A DNA stretch of 64,000 nucleotides from Pholiota molesta (Eukaryota; Basidiomycota; Agaricomycetes; Agaricales; Strophariaceae): NCBI GenBank assembly GCA_014925825.1, contig JACGCK010000034.1:1-64000 (forward strand), given 5' to 3'. The notes below the pieces were generated by a model. The model had not been told where the DNA came from. It did not search any database and saw only the letters and a list, made by a program, of their open reading frames with translations. Below, in pieces: positions 27,196-39,290 of the stretch. The position numbers and the translations under genes are program-made. Position 1 is the first letter of the stretch. Every line of letters starts with the position of its first letter.

Positions 27196-28990
27196 ATGGA
27201 CCGTAGTCCTAATAGCGAGCTCCTTCGCGAAAGTCTGGCCAAGAACACCCGGCGCCGGAGCCTCAAGACTCTATTCCAGCTGCCACTTTCGACTCGAACA
27301 TCCACCTATGGTTCGCTTACAACGACGACGGCGGTCGGCTCTATTCCAGCAGACATAGTGCGGGATATCGTGGATTTGCTTCCGCCCTCAGATATTCTAA
27401 GCCTCAGTCTTGCAGTGCGTATTTCTTTCATCCTTGATGCGCTTTGTTCACGCTGTGTTGTTTAGTCAACACACTTGCGGGCTTTGCTCATGCCGGCGCT
27501 CTATGAAACGGTTACTTTAAAGTCAAGCAAGAACTGCAAAGTCACCCTGGAAATGCTTTCCAAGCGGAAAGACATCTGTGGATACATCCGAAAGCTCGCT
27601 GTGCGGCCCAACTACTACCTCGCGTGGCCCAAGGCCGACGAACATCTGAGCGAGGAATGGGTCGTGAAGATGATTGAGTCCATCTCCGTGACCTGAATGC
27701 GATGCACACGTTTGACTGGGACGGGCTGGAGCTGCCTGAGACTCGTTGTGGGTGAGCCTCCGATCGAAGTGCGTCTTCCATCCATCCTTGTTGCGCACGA
27801 TGACCAATGATCCCGGGGCAGTTGTCCTGATCTCAAGAGCGTCTTTACCAACGTCGGAACGCGCGCCTCGACCCAATGAGTTCCTTATTCGATTTCTCCG
27901 ACCTCACTAGTTTCTCGCTAATCGTTCGACATGGCCTCGGCGGTTCCGGTGTGTTGTTATCTCTTTGTCATTACTACCACAGCTACTGAATAAGTTGCGA
28001 TAGAACTCTTCCCTGTCCTTGAAGAATCCCTCCACGATTCTGGGACATGCTCATAGACCGCTGTCCGGACTTGCAGGAACTTGCGATATGCAGCTTCTCG
28101 TCGTCGGCGCGTGTATTCGACTTTGAACGAATAACGGAGGGCGACTGGCCCCGCCTGCACACCCTCACGCTTGGCTCCTTTGGCTATCAGCCGATTTCTC
28201 TTTAGGCCCCCCGTCCCTTCCACTGACCAGTCTCTGGGTCGCTTCCTTGATAAACACACAGAACTCAAATATGTCCGCTTCCTATGGAACTTCAAACGTT
28301 GGATGTCGCCCGATATGATCCCAATGCACCTTTCGAGGTCGGCGCTGCCTGTTCTGGATACATTCATCGGGTATATCAACAACTTGCAGAGCTTCCACAT
28401 CCTGACGCAATCGAAACGTTGGACCTACCTGCGAACCCGTGTATGAAAGCAGACTTGGGACTATCTGCCCCATCCTACGCAGCCTAACTAACTGACGAGT
28501 CTCGACATCTGGACACACGTGTTCGACACGAACAGAGACCACTCTCTTTTCTTCGATTCCATCTAGCATCCTGCCCAAGCTTACAGATTTCCACTTCATG
28601 TGTACACCTCCTTTACTGTTGTGCGTTTTCCCTCCTACCTTCGTTCTTCCAGACTGATCATTCCCGTGGTCCTCTAGAAACCCCTAAAGCAACTAATCAC
28701 CCGCCTGCATCTCCTCCCCGACCTCAAGCGGTTCTCCCTGACGAAGGGCCACAAATACATCGACGAGAGCATGCTGTCCACCGCGCTGCGGATCCTCAAA
28801 TACAATCCGCGGCTAAAGCAGATCAACATCCGCTGGGCGCGCGAGCGGTGCCCGAACCACCTCAAACAGGAAGGCACGTATGACGTCGTCGCTGATGGGA
28901 ATGGATCCCGGAGGCTTTGGTTATTGCCGAGCGCGGGATACCGTGGTGGGCCGCCCGTTCTTCCGGCGGTATCGACACAAAATCGATAGA
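27196..28990 (+). pseudogene. F-box protein relic
   Basis: The N-terminus MDRSPNSELLRESLAKN leads to a clear F-box, SIPADIVRDIVDLLPPSDIL, then after a short intron to LMPALYETVTLKSSKNC and ICGYIRKLAVRPNYYLAWP, as in agaricomycete F-box/LRR-like substrate receptors of SCF ubiquitin ligases. Downstream pieces are all recognisable but scattered over three frames: FDWDGLELPE, RFWDMLIDRCPDLQELAI, VRFLWNFKRWMSPDMIPMHL, TALRILKYNPRLKQINIRWA. I count at least five changes of frame that splicing does not explain (for example after MIESIS near 27695). It therefore looks like a decayed gene. The F-box itself is still intact, so a truncated product is possible. Confidence 0.75.
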
Positions 28991-30689
28991 GGGGGTGGGG
29001 GTGGGAGACGTACGGGAAGAGGTCATTGCCATTGAGTGCATGAGCGTTGACTGCATTGCTCCTCTTCTTTCGGTGAGTTTTCGTTTTTCTAATAGTACCC
29101 TGGATGGCGCGCTAATCTGGGATAGCTGCTTTTAGACTTATGTTCCTGGCCTCCTTTGTCCCGTCTCTCTTGCTCCCATTGAACCCGCTCTCAGCTCGCC
29201 TCCTTGACTTTTACTGATCCCCTAACATTCCTTTTTCCGCACTGTTTTTCCATCTTCTTGCCCTGTACCCCCGATAACCGCGCCGGAATCGGAATCGCTG
29301 TCTAATTGCTGTCCATATATACATGTTGCCCTTTCTTTGAGATCCCCATGCTTTACCTATTACATGTTATCCTTCATTCTATTTTTCTTCCATGCACTTC
29401 CTTCCTTTCTGTTCCATAGGTTTTCCCCTCGGTTGCTTGCTACTCACGATTGACGACGATACTAACATCGTATTAGGATTATGTCAGAAATGGTGTGGTC
29501 CTTGGCGATATCTCCGTGCTAGGGTGTATTACGTAGGTTATGTATGTACTTTTCTGTAGAGTAAGACTGTTGTTGTATATATTGTAATTGCTGTACCAAT
29601 TTGGACCTTCGGTTGTTTCTTGTCCGTGATTAGTACTTATGGAGTTGGGATAGCGTGCACTTTTTAGCTCGTTGATTCTGGTCGATGTCATCGACCTCCG
29701 CACTCTCGCCAAGTCAACTTTTATAACTCTCTGTTCTACCTGATAGAATCCACGGTGTGCAGCCCAATCTCGTAATTAACCTTTTCCAGCTACTCGGAGT
29801 ATCCTTTCTTATTGGACGAGGTGAGCGATAACGTTGTGTAAGATGATCGATTGGTCATGGATACTGCGCACATGTAAATAGTTTCCTGTCTGTTGGTTGA
29901 CACGACCTCATCGCTACCGTGGCATAATGTAGACTCATTAGGATTTTTTTTCTTGAGTAGGATACCGAAGGCGATACAGACCACAACGTTACTACCAGTT
30001 GCTGATGATATCATTGAGTTAGTCCTTGCGGCTCCGTGTCTGCGTTTATTAAAGAACATATGTATATAATCCCTCATTAGCTTCCACCTTTAGATCGATT
30101 TGAATCTTGCTATTATCTACACAATTTGCAGCGCTAAGCCTTGCAAGTTGGAAACCACATCATTCGGACTGGTTCCCCACTTGAGATACGGTAGGAATTT
30201 ACATGCCGGACCTTACAAGTCATCGACGTATCAACGTGGACAGCCATATTATTGGTACTTCGCTCCATTGGTAGTGAAGAACCAATCGTAAACGTTTACT
30301 ATTTATTTTTTCCCGTTGGACTCAAGGCTACTAGTCATCGTGCACAGCTTTAAGTTGTTACTATGGTGGTTGCATAGTCTGTCTGTAAGTCTACCAATCA
30401 GAAACGCTCAGAATTCTGTATAGTCGGGTATTTTGAGGGCTTACCTGTAGCCTCAGGTCTGCTTTGATCACTATATAACTGGCACAAGGTAGCTTTAGTA
30501 ATCGGAAATTCATGCCAATCTCTATGGAAGAAAGACACCGTCCTCATCGCCTTCGCATTTATCTCTACGCCTACCCAGCTGCAAGACGTCTTTTAGATCA
30601 AAGAAGTCACATCCGAAACCTCATCGGCACCTCCCGACGTATGGGGCGTTCCTCTTGTATCTCGAGCTATGACCAGGACTTCCCTACGC
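28991..30689. other. intergenic
   Basis: Pyrimidine-rich 3' flank of the F-box locus followed by unassigned DNA. No motif-bearing frame was found. Confidence 0.4.
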
Positions 30690-32525
30690 GCCGTTGATCC
30701 ATTCAACCATCCCTTTTATACAGTATTCAACATATCTTTCCAGAACTCCTGCACCACACGCTGACGATACACTTCCGGGTGGAGTCGATAACATTCTTCG
30801 TATCTGGCCATCATGTCATTCGCATCTGGAAGAACACCGAGAGTTGACCACCCCTTCCCCCGCTCCACTCGAGTTTCTCAACTACTAGACCGCTGAGCGC
30901 TGGGCGAAAAAGGCCCTATCCTGGCATGTCGTTGAGGGTCCACAGGTTCTTACTCGGGGCATAGCGCTAACAGCCAGACTAGGAAGGCCCACGAATTACG
31001 GTACCCTCGCCCATACCCATCGCCTTCCTACTCCAGTCCAGCCATCCATGTTCAACAACTCCATACCCCATGGCAGCGGGATAGATCGAGCGCATTTTCT
31101 AACGAACAAAGCGTTACCTTGACCATTTGAGCGATTTTATGCTTTCGCCTGGAAATACAGCTGAAAGCCCCAAGTCACCATATTCTCGAACACCGACTGT
31201 GCGCCGAAGAGTTACTTCCGAGATCGTCGTCGACAACCATAGTCATTTTAATCGTGCTTCCTCTCACACTATTTCTTCCCCGGAGCATTTGCAAGAGAGC
31301 GCTGAGGGTGCCACGATCACAATTGCATCTAACTCTCATTATCTACGACGAATTCCCCAGTTGGATCAACCTCCTGCTCCTCGACACCGACGAAAGTCTG
31401 CTCCTGAAGGTTCCATTCTCAAATCTACTTCTTCGTTATTTGACCATAGCAAGGAGCAAGACACACCAAGATCCTTTGCCACCAGGAAATATATCTTCGC
31501 GTTTCTAATCGATACCCTTCCCGACAATATATCTCTATTTTCTTTTGTGCCTACCTTACATGTATTTTTCCAGGGTCGCCCATATTTTTGAGGAAGCCGA
31601 AATCAGCCTCCCGAGGATTAAGCAAGGGGTAATCGATGCTGCAAGGAAGGCGCGAGAGCAAAACAGCGCCAGCGACACAACTCATAACTGGAGACTTGGA
31701 ACGCCCTCGTCGAACGCAGCCTATCTTAACCTCCAAAGAACTTGGGAATTGTTCATTGATTCGCTGATGCGCGAATGGAAGACTTGAATATTATCTCTGT
31801 GCTCTTACTCTCGTAAGTTAATATTTTCGAAGGTGTTATAAAAATTGATCATGTCCTCCCTACACCAGAGCGATTCTCGCCATTTTGCAGATCGAAATGG
31901 CGGTTAACGATCCGTTACTGTATACACAGCCCTTTATCCATGATGTGCGCTCTCATGAGTCTTCTCTACGGATGCGTGTACATAATACGCTTTGGCTCGA
32001 TGAGGAAGGTTTCTAAAGCCGCATGTGGGCAGCGGTGAGTTCTTCCGGAGGTAGCCCCTATCTTTAGCGCTTAAATTTAGCGCTCGTTCTTTCTTACAGG
32101 AGCCCAACGATCAACCACGTGTATTTATGGAACGTTGGGTTTTTCTTGCATGCCAGCAGCTTGGTTAGCTTGGTACGTTGATAAATTTGCATTTATTTTA
32201 ATGGTATTGACATCCATGCAATAATGCAGGTCCATGGTCATGTACCTTGTTTGCATCATGTCTCTAGTCTGGAGGACGGTTCAACAGATGATCCAAAAAA
32301 TGGGCGCTGACACGGTCTCAAGCACTGTTCCCGCGTGCTACGGTGACAGCGGTGCTGGGACTGGGTGTGATATATTTTGTTCTGATCATGAACACACTAC
32401 GACGGTATGGCCATGTCATGGATCGAGCTTGGCATAAACTCGCGACAGGGTGGATCGCTATTAGGTCACCTGGGATGCCTAGCGTGCGCTGGTCAGCGTT
32501 GCATTCCAAGGTCACTCGCATATAA
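30690..32525 (+). pseudogene. membrane protein relic
   Basis: An open exon from about 31139 (MLSPGNTAESPKSPYSRT) splices with a good intron (donor after KYIFA) to VAHIFEEAEISLPRIKQGVI and LNLQRTWELFIDSLMREWKT. There a single missing base breaks the frame: one base on, it continues LNIISVLLLS and AILAILQIEMAVNDPLL, then MMCALMSLLYGCVYIIRFGS, SMVMYLVCIMSLVWRT, and after another shift in an A-run near 32295, VTAVLGLGVIYFVLIMNTL. The original was a protein with a Ser/Pro-rich head and at least four membrane spans. At least three lesions are needed to explain the frames. N-terminal coding remnants (NHPFYTVFN-like) extend back to about 30700 with stops. The family is unknown. Confidence 0.6.
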
Positions 32526-32746
32526 TGTCCCCTGCCTTACCTTTGCATCCTGGAGGTCCCAATCTTCATATCTCCTCCAGATCATCGGATTCGACAGATG
32601 AGAAATCGAGAAACGATCATGCTTCACTATAAGCTATATTTTTCTATAGGTACCAGTAGTTACATTTGGACTTGTGTATACACTTCGTTGTCTGACTTGA
32701 GAGAGCCTCTTATACCTAAGCTGATAAAACTCCGGCTTTCGGGCAG

Positions 32747-33383
32747 CTATTCATCAACAGGAGCTTCCCTGCTCCCTCCAGGACGCCCATAGGTAATGCT
32801 GTGATAGGGATGAGGCTTTCCGGGAACTGGGAACATTCCTCCAGGAGGGAGAGTTAACGGCGTCGCGAAGACCACGATCTCCAGGGAGCCGAAGTCTACC
32901 GCCGATCCATCTACCTGACAAAAGAGATAAAGAATGTCAGCACTATATCTCGCATAGACTCAGAGGGGCCAAATATGATACCTTTTGAACTCTCCAATCT
33001 AGTTCTTTTGTCAAATACGGTACAACTTCCTTGGGTTCGAGGCTCTTTAGGCCTGAATGCTTGGCGATACCATTGTCAAGATGGACGAATCCTTCTGTGA
33101 TATCGGGCCCACGACTCCGAATCCGCCACGGACCATTACTGAATGTTTGCCAACGAGGTGGGGGCTGGTGAGCCACTCTTCTGGATTTTGGGACCCCTCC
33201 AAGGAAGAGGATCACATTGTAGCTGGTGTCGTATTCGGATTTGCTAGCATGAATGCGGGCGGTCCATTCCCAAACCACTTGGTTAGGCGTTTCCCTGGGC
33301 TTTGCGATGGGTGGTGCATGTGCTGAGCAGCAGAAGTGACAGTGGATACTGTGTAGGATATACGGATGTATGACAGGTATCAT
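32747..33383 (-). pseudogene. orphan tyrosinase C-terminal domain
   Basis: Corresponds only to the C-terminal domain of tyrosinase. It aligns by eye with the end of the intact tyrosinase at 5.5-7.8 kb: WEWTARIHASKSEYDTSYN, ITEGFVHLDNGIAKHSGL, VPYLTKELDWRVQK, then after an intron FGSLEIVVFATPLTLPPGG and ITYGRPGGSREAPVDE. Between GGVP and DITEG the frame is shifted; the minus-strand next frame gives PEEWLTSPHLVGKHSV, matching [16 protein letters not shown], so two compensating indels are present (about 33125 and 33190). No copper-binding domain is found upstream to 33.8 kb. The Met at 33383 is simply the first in frame. It is a truncated duplicate, more diverged than a recent copy would be. Confidence 0.8.
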
Positions 33384-33769
33384 GGTCTTCTAAGAATGAA
33401 AGAAGACTCTAACGGAGTCCGAGCGCTGCTCATGTGCCAGCTTATGCCACTTAATTGAACGTAAGCTCAGATAAGCCATCTCCATTCGCCGCATTGTCTC
33501 CCGCGAAAACACATCGAGAAAACCAACTGCCGGTATTAAACAGGTAAAATTCTCCTCCACAAATGAAAATCTGGCATATTTCTCGCCTCTTGAAGGTAAA
33601 TCACAGAATGCCAAAGATATTGTTAAGCTCGAATCTCGACCAAGATTTGAATAATGTACACCCATATAAACGAGACAGAAACCGTGACCCTCATTTCATA
33701 CGTAGAATCGATCATGCAAATAATGATGTGAATAAATTGACGATTCAACCAGTCGTTCAAACCATCAAA

Positions 33770-36302
33770 AGGCTCCAGGTATATTCTGCGCCGTACCCGG
33801 AACGCCAGGCGTCGGCTGCCGCTGGCCGTGTTCTCCCTTCTGCAATCAGGGAGCTGCTGCGCAGTCGGACTATGCGCATGGCCATCGTGGCTCCCCCAGG
33901 ACCAGGCACGAGCGACGCCGGCACGCCTAGATGCGCCGCCTGGCCTGGAGTGGGAGACAGGAGGAAGACCTGCGGCGCCCCATCATCGGCTGATAGGGCG
34001 AGTACGCGGAGGGCGCGGCGTACATCATGGGCTGCTGCGAGGCCCCGCGGGGCCCACGAGGCGATGTAGCCCTTTGTCCGCTCGCTTGCGAAGGTGGCTG
34101 GCGATTGGGGGAGGAGCGGGGCGGGCACTGGGAAGGTGGAGAATGCGGGTAAGGGTAGGGAGGATAGTGGTATGGATATACGGAGGGAATCAGCGGGCTC
34201 GCGGAGGATTTCTTGTGGTGGTGGTGGTTCGCATCGGTGTTGGTCGTACCCATGGACGTCCCCGTATCTCGTTTTCTCCTGCGAGAGTCCTCTGTACGAC
34301 GGCGATGGTGGTGACGCGATGACGATTGATGATGCCGGGACCGATGATGTCTGCTCTTCTGCCTGTCTGAAGGTTGCTTAGGTTGTCCAGAACGAGGCGA
34401 TCGAGGCGAACCAAACGCCATTGGCAGACTCGCCCGCAGACTGTTCCAAGCGAGCTGGGGGTCCCGCTGCTCAGCAAGTCAAGCGTAGCACTGCTCCTTC
34501 TAGAATGGCCAATCATGCCGTGGTACCAAGACGACATGGGCCGGCTCCGCCGCTTTCGCGCCTTGGAGGCACCTTCGCCGGAAGATAGTCGACTGTGACT
34601 CGCTCATGTGAGACCCAAGGGAGATTGTAGAGCATCTTAAGAACTTTTCGATCGGATTGAGAGACGAAAAGGAAGGATCATAGTACGATGTCGCGTCGCA
34701 TACGTGTCGTGTGATGTGGGCGAGGGAGACAGAGTCATTTTTCGATAATCATTCGTAGGTTCGGGATGGACGCTCAAGGAGAGCCGACATCCTGCGGCGG
34801 AGGAGTGCTACAGGAGGAGCTTGAATTATCTGACTATGAGGAGACGTTTGAGCTTGAGGCAGAGATTGAGCGGTAGGAGCAGATGATAATTGCAGGGCAC
34901 CGATGGGTATAGTTTGAGATGCGGCATGATAAGGAGTAGGTGATGCGTATGATAACGTGTTCCTGGCTCAGAGGCGATGGCTTGAGTGGCATCGATAGGC
35001 GCTCGTGGGTCCCGGACGGTCGAGGGTGCTGCCGAGCTGTGAAGTGACGGCGGATGTTCCTCTACATAAGATAAAGCAGGACTAGTGCTGGCCTGGCGGC
35101 GCATTGGAGTCGGCGCAGGCCGATTGTGGTCGTAGTAATCATAGGAACCTCTATCGTTATAGACCATGACCGTCGCTCTGTCACTAGGGTTGTCAGCAGC
35201 AAATTCGGGACCAGTGTTTTGAGGATAGTCCTGATATTCGGGCTCGCTATAGAAATTCGCATTTTCGCCGTAGCTTCCGGAGGGAGGAGTGATTTGACGC
35301 TGGGAATGGCGGAGTTTCTCTGGTCATCCAATCGTACTACCTCAGGCAAAGGCGATTCGGGATCGTCGGTTCGGTAGGAATCATATCTCCCATGTATTGC
35401 ATGTTCATCCGCGACCGTGCGGGGACTCGTACAGCAGGCGATGGAGGAACGGAACTATATGCGGGAAGGGGGGTATTGCTTGTTATTTCGCTGGCGGATG
35501 TGTCTTCCATCGTGGACGAATCGCTGTATTTGAGTTTACTCTTCTGCGACATTCCCATACCGGCGCCGTAGCCAAACATTGTTCGTGGAAGTTTTTTGAC
35601 CCCTTTGAAAAAACCGCCAACGAATGATTTCTTCTTTTGCGGACGAGGACGTCCTCCGGAACTCGAAGTCGACCATAGCGCTCTGGTTTTTGGAGTCCCG
35701 GAAGTGGCAGTCCCTGAGTCGGTGTCATAAGTATTTCGCCGCAGGATATGGTCAATTTGTGCTGTCGGAGGCTCTGGTGGGTTGTTTATGACGCGAAGCG
35801 GACCTGTGCTAGGTGCATAACTCCCTCTATTGGGAGTTGGGAGGGGTCGAACAGCTTGCACTGGAGTGGGAAGGTTAACCGGCTGGGGAAGAGGCACCGA
35901 CCGTCGGTTAGAGTTCGACCACGACTGAGTGCTGGGAGCAACACTGTGCTGCGAATAATGAGAGTTTCTGGCAAAAGGTGCAGCCTGGCCTGCAGATTGG
36001 TAATCGCCATAGTCTGCCATCGTAAACGATATGCGGTCTTCTGAAAAATATGTAAGCACTTAAGTATCTAATGAGCAGTAATACTTACTTGACGCTGTAG
36101 TGGAGAACAGACAAGAGTAGGACAGGCTCCTAGTGGAACACTCAGAACTTAGAAGCGTAATTAAGGGAGCATGGGGTGCCACCACGACAGCTGGAGTATG
36201 ATTTACATCAGCTGCGCACATCTTGGGATTCCTCTGCCGCTCCGTTAGAATGTAAGCTGCCTCGAGGCAGGATTTGACAAAGTCGTGACGCAGGTCGATC
36301 AT
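33770..36302 (-). pseudogene. Ser/Pro/His-rich disordered protein, frame-disrupted
   Basis: Exon 1 (36302-36087; MIDLRHDFVKSCLEAAYIL) splices in frame to a long exon with MADYGDYQSAGQAAPFARN, KKKSFVGGFFKGVKKLPRTM and MNMQYMGDMIPTEP. After about 35340 the coding signal jumps frame: PEVVRLDDQRNSAIPSVKS, then YSEPEYQDYPQNTGPEFAA and NDRGSYDYYDHNRPAPTP. A further open segment (34421-33927) is extremely His/Arg/Ser/Pro-rich and ends near 33770. No globular domain or membrane span is visible. Either one decayed gene or two adjacent disordered genes are present. I do not recognise a family. The first two exons look like genuine coding sequence, so the 5' part may still be translated. Confidence 0.5.
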
Positions 36303-36967
36303 TAGCGCAGAAGTCTGTAAATGTAGGTTCGTGTTACAGAGACGGCACTCAAATTAGTAGTAGTTCTGTCGGCATTTTGATTGATAGCTTACCTTTGACT
36401 GGGATATAAAACTGCTGTCCTCAGGTCCTGATAGACCTGAATGTGACTGAATCCAGGAAATCATTCGGCGATTGTGAAAAAACGCGCGAAAGCAAGAACT
36501 GACATAAGTACAGCAAGGACCAGGATAAGTATAGCCGTTCCGAATCCGAGTCGCTAACGTCCATTGTCCTCGGTATCAAGAAGCCAATTCTCATAGAGCA
36601 TGGAGCAAGGTTTAAGACGAGAAACATGTTTTGAAAATCCCCTGGAGAGTGCTGGTGGCATGCTGGTTGTAGGCTGGAAGCTGGCCGCGCGAGCTGGCGT
36701 TCGAAAATCCTTGTTTGTTTGTCTCTCTCTTTCGAAATGAATATAATTTCGGGCCGTGAACTCCGCTGCTCTAGAGTCAATAATATTAATATTGGCTCGT
36801 GATAATCAACATTCATTTTGCATTCATTGGATAGTATTTTCAATGCAGTTCATTCAGTAAAAGAATACTATCAGTATTGCCCACCCCTTTGAGTAACGAG
36901 CACGCCTCATAACTAATACGAAGGTGGTCATATCACATCGCGTTTGTTAATGAGCCGTGACAAAGAT

Positions 36968-38446
36968 TCACGCGAAGCCAGCGCTGACTACCCAGCTCAC
37001 GTCGTCGTTGAACAAAAAGGTAGCATCGAAATCAGATGGGCCACCATTACTTGCCGCGTAGAGAACAGCGTTGAAGTGGCGGAAATAGTGGCTGGGATAA
37101 CTCCACGAGCGAATCGTGTTGCCCTGCCCGTTGAGGCCCGCCTGCGGGCAGTACGTGGCGTCCTCGCTGAAGAGCTTGCTTCCATCATTGGCGTTCAAAA
37201 GGAGCTCGAAGTTAAAATGGCGGATGAAGCTCCCGGGCGTGTCGACGGACTCGAAAGAGTAGCACGCGCTGTTGCCCAGGCCGGTGCGCACGATCCAGCT
37301 CGCCTGCTGCTGCAGCGCGGCGGGGCTGGACGACGAGACGATCTGCGTGTTGACGGTCGCGCCGGTGTGCGCGATGTAGCGCGTCGTGCAGCACGCGGTG
37401 GTGGCGCGAAACGAGACGGTGGAGCCGACGGTGAACGCGGGCCCGCTGGTCATCGAGGTGGCGGCGTATCCGGCGGCGACGATGTCGCCCTGCACTGCGT
37501 TCTCGAGGGCGTCGGACGGGTAGCCGGCGGTCATCGCGCCCTCGTAGAACGTGCCCTGCGCGCGGTTGCTGTTGTCACCGCCAATGCCGAGGATGATCGC
37601 GCCTTCCTTCGACATCGGATTGTAGCCGCCGTTGGGGCGCACGCCGTTGTAGAACGTCGATAGGGAGCCGGAGGCGGCGTTGCCGCCGCGGATCGCCCAG
37701 TGATTCGGTTCACCTTTGATCACGGCGGTGACGAAGCGGGCGGAAATCGACTGGTCGGCGGGGTTCGATGTCGGGCTGGCACCGGAGAACAGCCCGTTCT
37801 CGAGGTCCGCCATGATCCAGGGCCCGCTGCCAGAGCCCGAGCCGCCCCCATTGCCGAAGTAGATCGCCTCCATATGGCCGTTGCCCGTGTCGTCGGAGTT
37901 GGTCTCAGCGTTGCCGTAGTCGAAGCAGCAGGCATTGTTGAAGTGCGTTCCGTCGAAGACGGCGTACATGCCCTCGGGGGCATCGCCCGTCGCGGTCCCG
38001 CTCGCATGGTTGTTGCGGTAACCCGTGCTCGGCGAGGAAAAGACACCGTACGCCTTCTGGCCGTTCAATGTGACGGGCGCACCTTCCGCGCTCGCGAGGT
38101 TGTCGACAACGTTGGCTGCGCCGCCGGGTCCCGCCTGGGTGAGGTGATTGCCACGCCCGGTCTGGTCGAAGATGGTGGTGATGAGGCAGGTCGTGCTTGC
38201 GCAGAAGGAGTCTTGGGCTGCGGCGTTCGCAACGCCGCCAACGAAGCGCGGTGCGATGTTGAGCGTGGCGTTGTCGGAGCCGCGTACGACCTGGTAGAGC
38301 GCGCCGCTGAAGCCGTTGAAGAGGGCACGAGTGGTGCTGTGCGCTGCGACGCATGGCGTACCGCCGGCGGCGTAGAGATCGCAGGGTGCGGCGGCAACCA
38401 GAGAAATTGTGGAAGCGAGGCCTACAGCGAGTACGTCGGTGCGCAT
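36968..38446 (-). CDS. GH54 alpha-L-arabinofuranosidase with CBM42
   Basis: A secreted enzyme that removes L-arabinofuranosyl side chains from arabinoxylan and arabinan. A single uninterrupted frame of 492 residues. The signal peptide (about residues 1-20) is followed by CDLYAAGGTPCVAAHSTTRA and the GH54 catalytic domain: FDQTGRGNHLTQAGPGG, the vicinal Cys pair in NACCFDYGNAE (about 173-174), WIMADLENGLFSG with the likely nucleophile Glu about 216, and GIGGDNSNRAQGTFYEG with the likely acid/base Asp about 291. These positions are offset by five or six from those reported for Aspergillus AbfB. From about residue 335 a CBM42 beta-trefoil follows (SFRATTACCTTRYIAHTG, SGLGN-like repeats). It ends SWVVSAGFA. 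Codons are strongly GC-rich and there is no intron, unlike its neighbours. Confidence 0.95.
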   Translation of the reverse strand: MRTDVLAVGLASTISLVAAAPCDLYAAGGTPCVAAHSTTRALFNGFSGALYQVVRGSDNATLNIAPRFVGGVANAAAQDSFCASTTCLITTIFDQTGRGNHLTQAGPGGAANVVDNLASAEGAPVTLNGQKAYGVFSSPSTGYRNNHASGTATGDAPEGMYAVFDGTHFNNACCFDYGNAETNSDDTGNGHMEAIYFGNGGGSGSGSGPWIMADLENGLFSGASPTSNPADQSISARFVTAVIKGEPNHWAIRGGNAASGSLSTFYNGVRPNGGYNPMSKEGAIILGIGGDNSNRAQGTFYEGAMTAGYPSDALENAVQGDIVAAGYAATSMTSGPAFTVGSTVSFRATTACCTTRYIAHTGATVNTQIVSSSSPAALQQQASWIVRTGLGNSACYSFESVDTPGSFIRHFNFELLLNANDGSKLFSEDATYCPQAGLNGQGNTIRSWSYPSHYFRHFNAVLYAASNGGPSDFDATFLFNDDVSWVVSAGFA

Positions 38447-39290
38447 ATTTGATTACTTCGTGTGGGGACTCCGAGCATAATCATAACCTTTTAAATCAAA
38501 TAGACGGCTCCGTGTCTAAAGGCGAAAGAAGGAAGCACATACGGACAAGGTCGCCGAGAAGTCGAAGAGGGGAATAACCATGCGATCAGCCTACATGTGA
38601 CTGACCGGGGGAACCAGGATCAAGCTTTTTAAACTTACTCTGACACAATCTGTTGGATACTTATCATCTGTTCGTTACAGCTAGCTGCGAATGTCGCGGC
38701 CGTTTGAATTCTGCTGATAGTAATGGTAAATTGATAATGAGTATACTTATAAAATTTATTATTTCCTCCACAAAATAAACACAAGCACCTATATTCACTG
38801 CTGCGGTGGGCTTATTCTACAATGTGGAAAATCCATGGGCGTTTTGTGTCATTTGTCGAATAGTTTTCTTTCTGCTTTAAATTGTTGTCTCATTTCAAAA
38901 ATTAAAAAATCTATTTTTTACTTCCAAACAAAAGATTTGTCAACTCTATAAATCAGACAATAGCTAAAAATTGAAAAATTAGCTAAAATTGAAAATTCTC
39001 GACAAATGCCATATATGCACGAGCGTCTAATTCACTCAGCGCGGTCAAAAGTTATCAGCCCGGAGGTAGCCGGGCAGACAACTACCCAGCCTATTGATGG
39101 GTGAACCCGAAATGGTTCTCCAAAATACCCAAGGATTGCGACATCATTATCTTGCCAAATTTCGTGTCAATGCGAGAAAAATTGGGTTTAGGGTCAGGAT
39201 TAGGTAGGACTAATGAACGCTAACAACGTTAATCTAAGTACTTGAACTCTAATTATAAATAAGATGTAGACACTAATAGGACCCCCAAAC
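38447..39290. other. AT-rich intergenic region
   Basis: The region 38.70-39.00 kb is very AT-rich, with imperfect repeats of AGCTAAAAATTGAAAA near 38960-38990. The proximal part is the promoter of the GH54 gene. No gene was found. Confidence 0.6.

Noticed and set aside
36968..38452. Long plus-strand frames opposite the GH54 gene
   Set aside because: Products of strong third-position GC; the minus frame has the signal peptide, catalytic motifs and CBM42.
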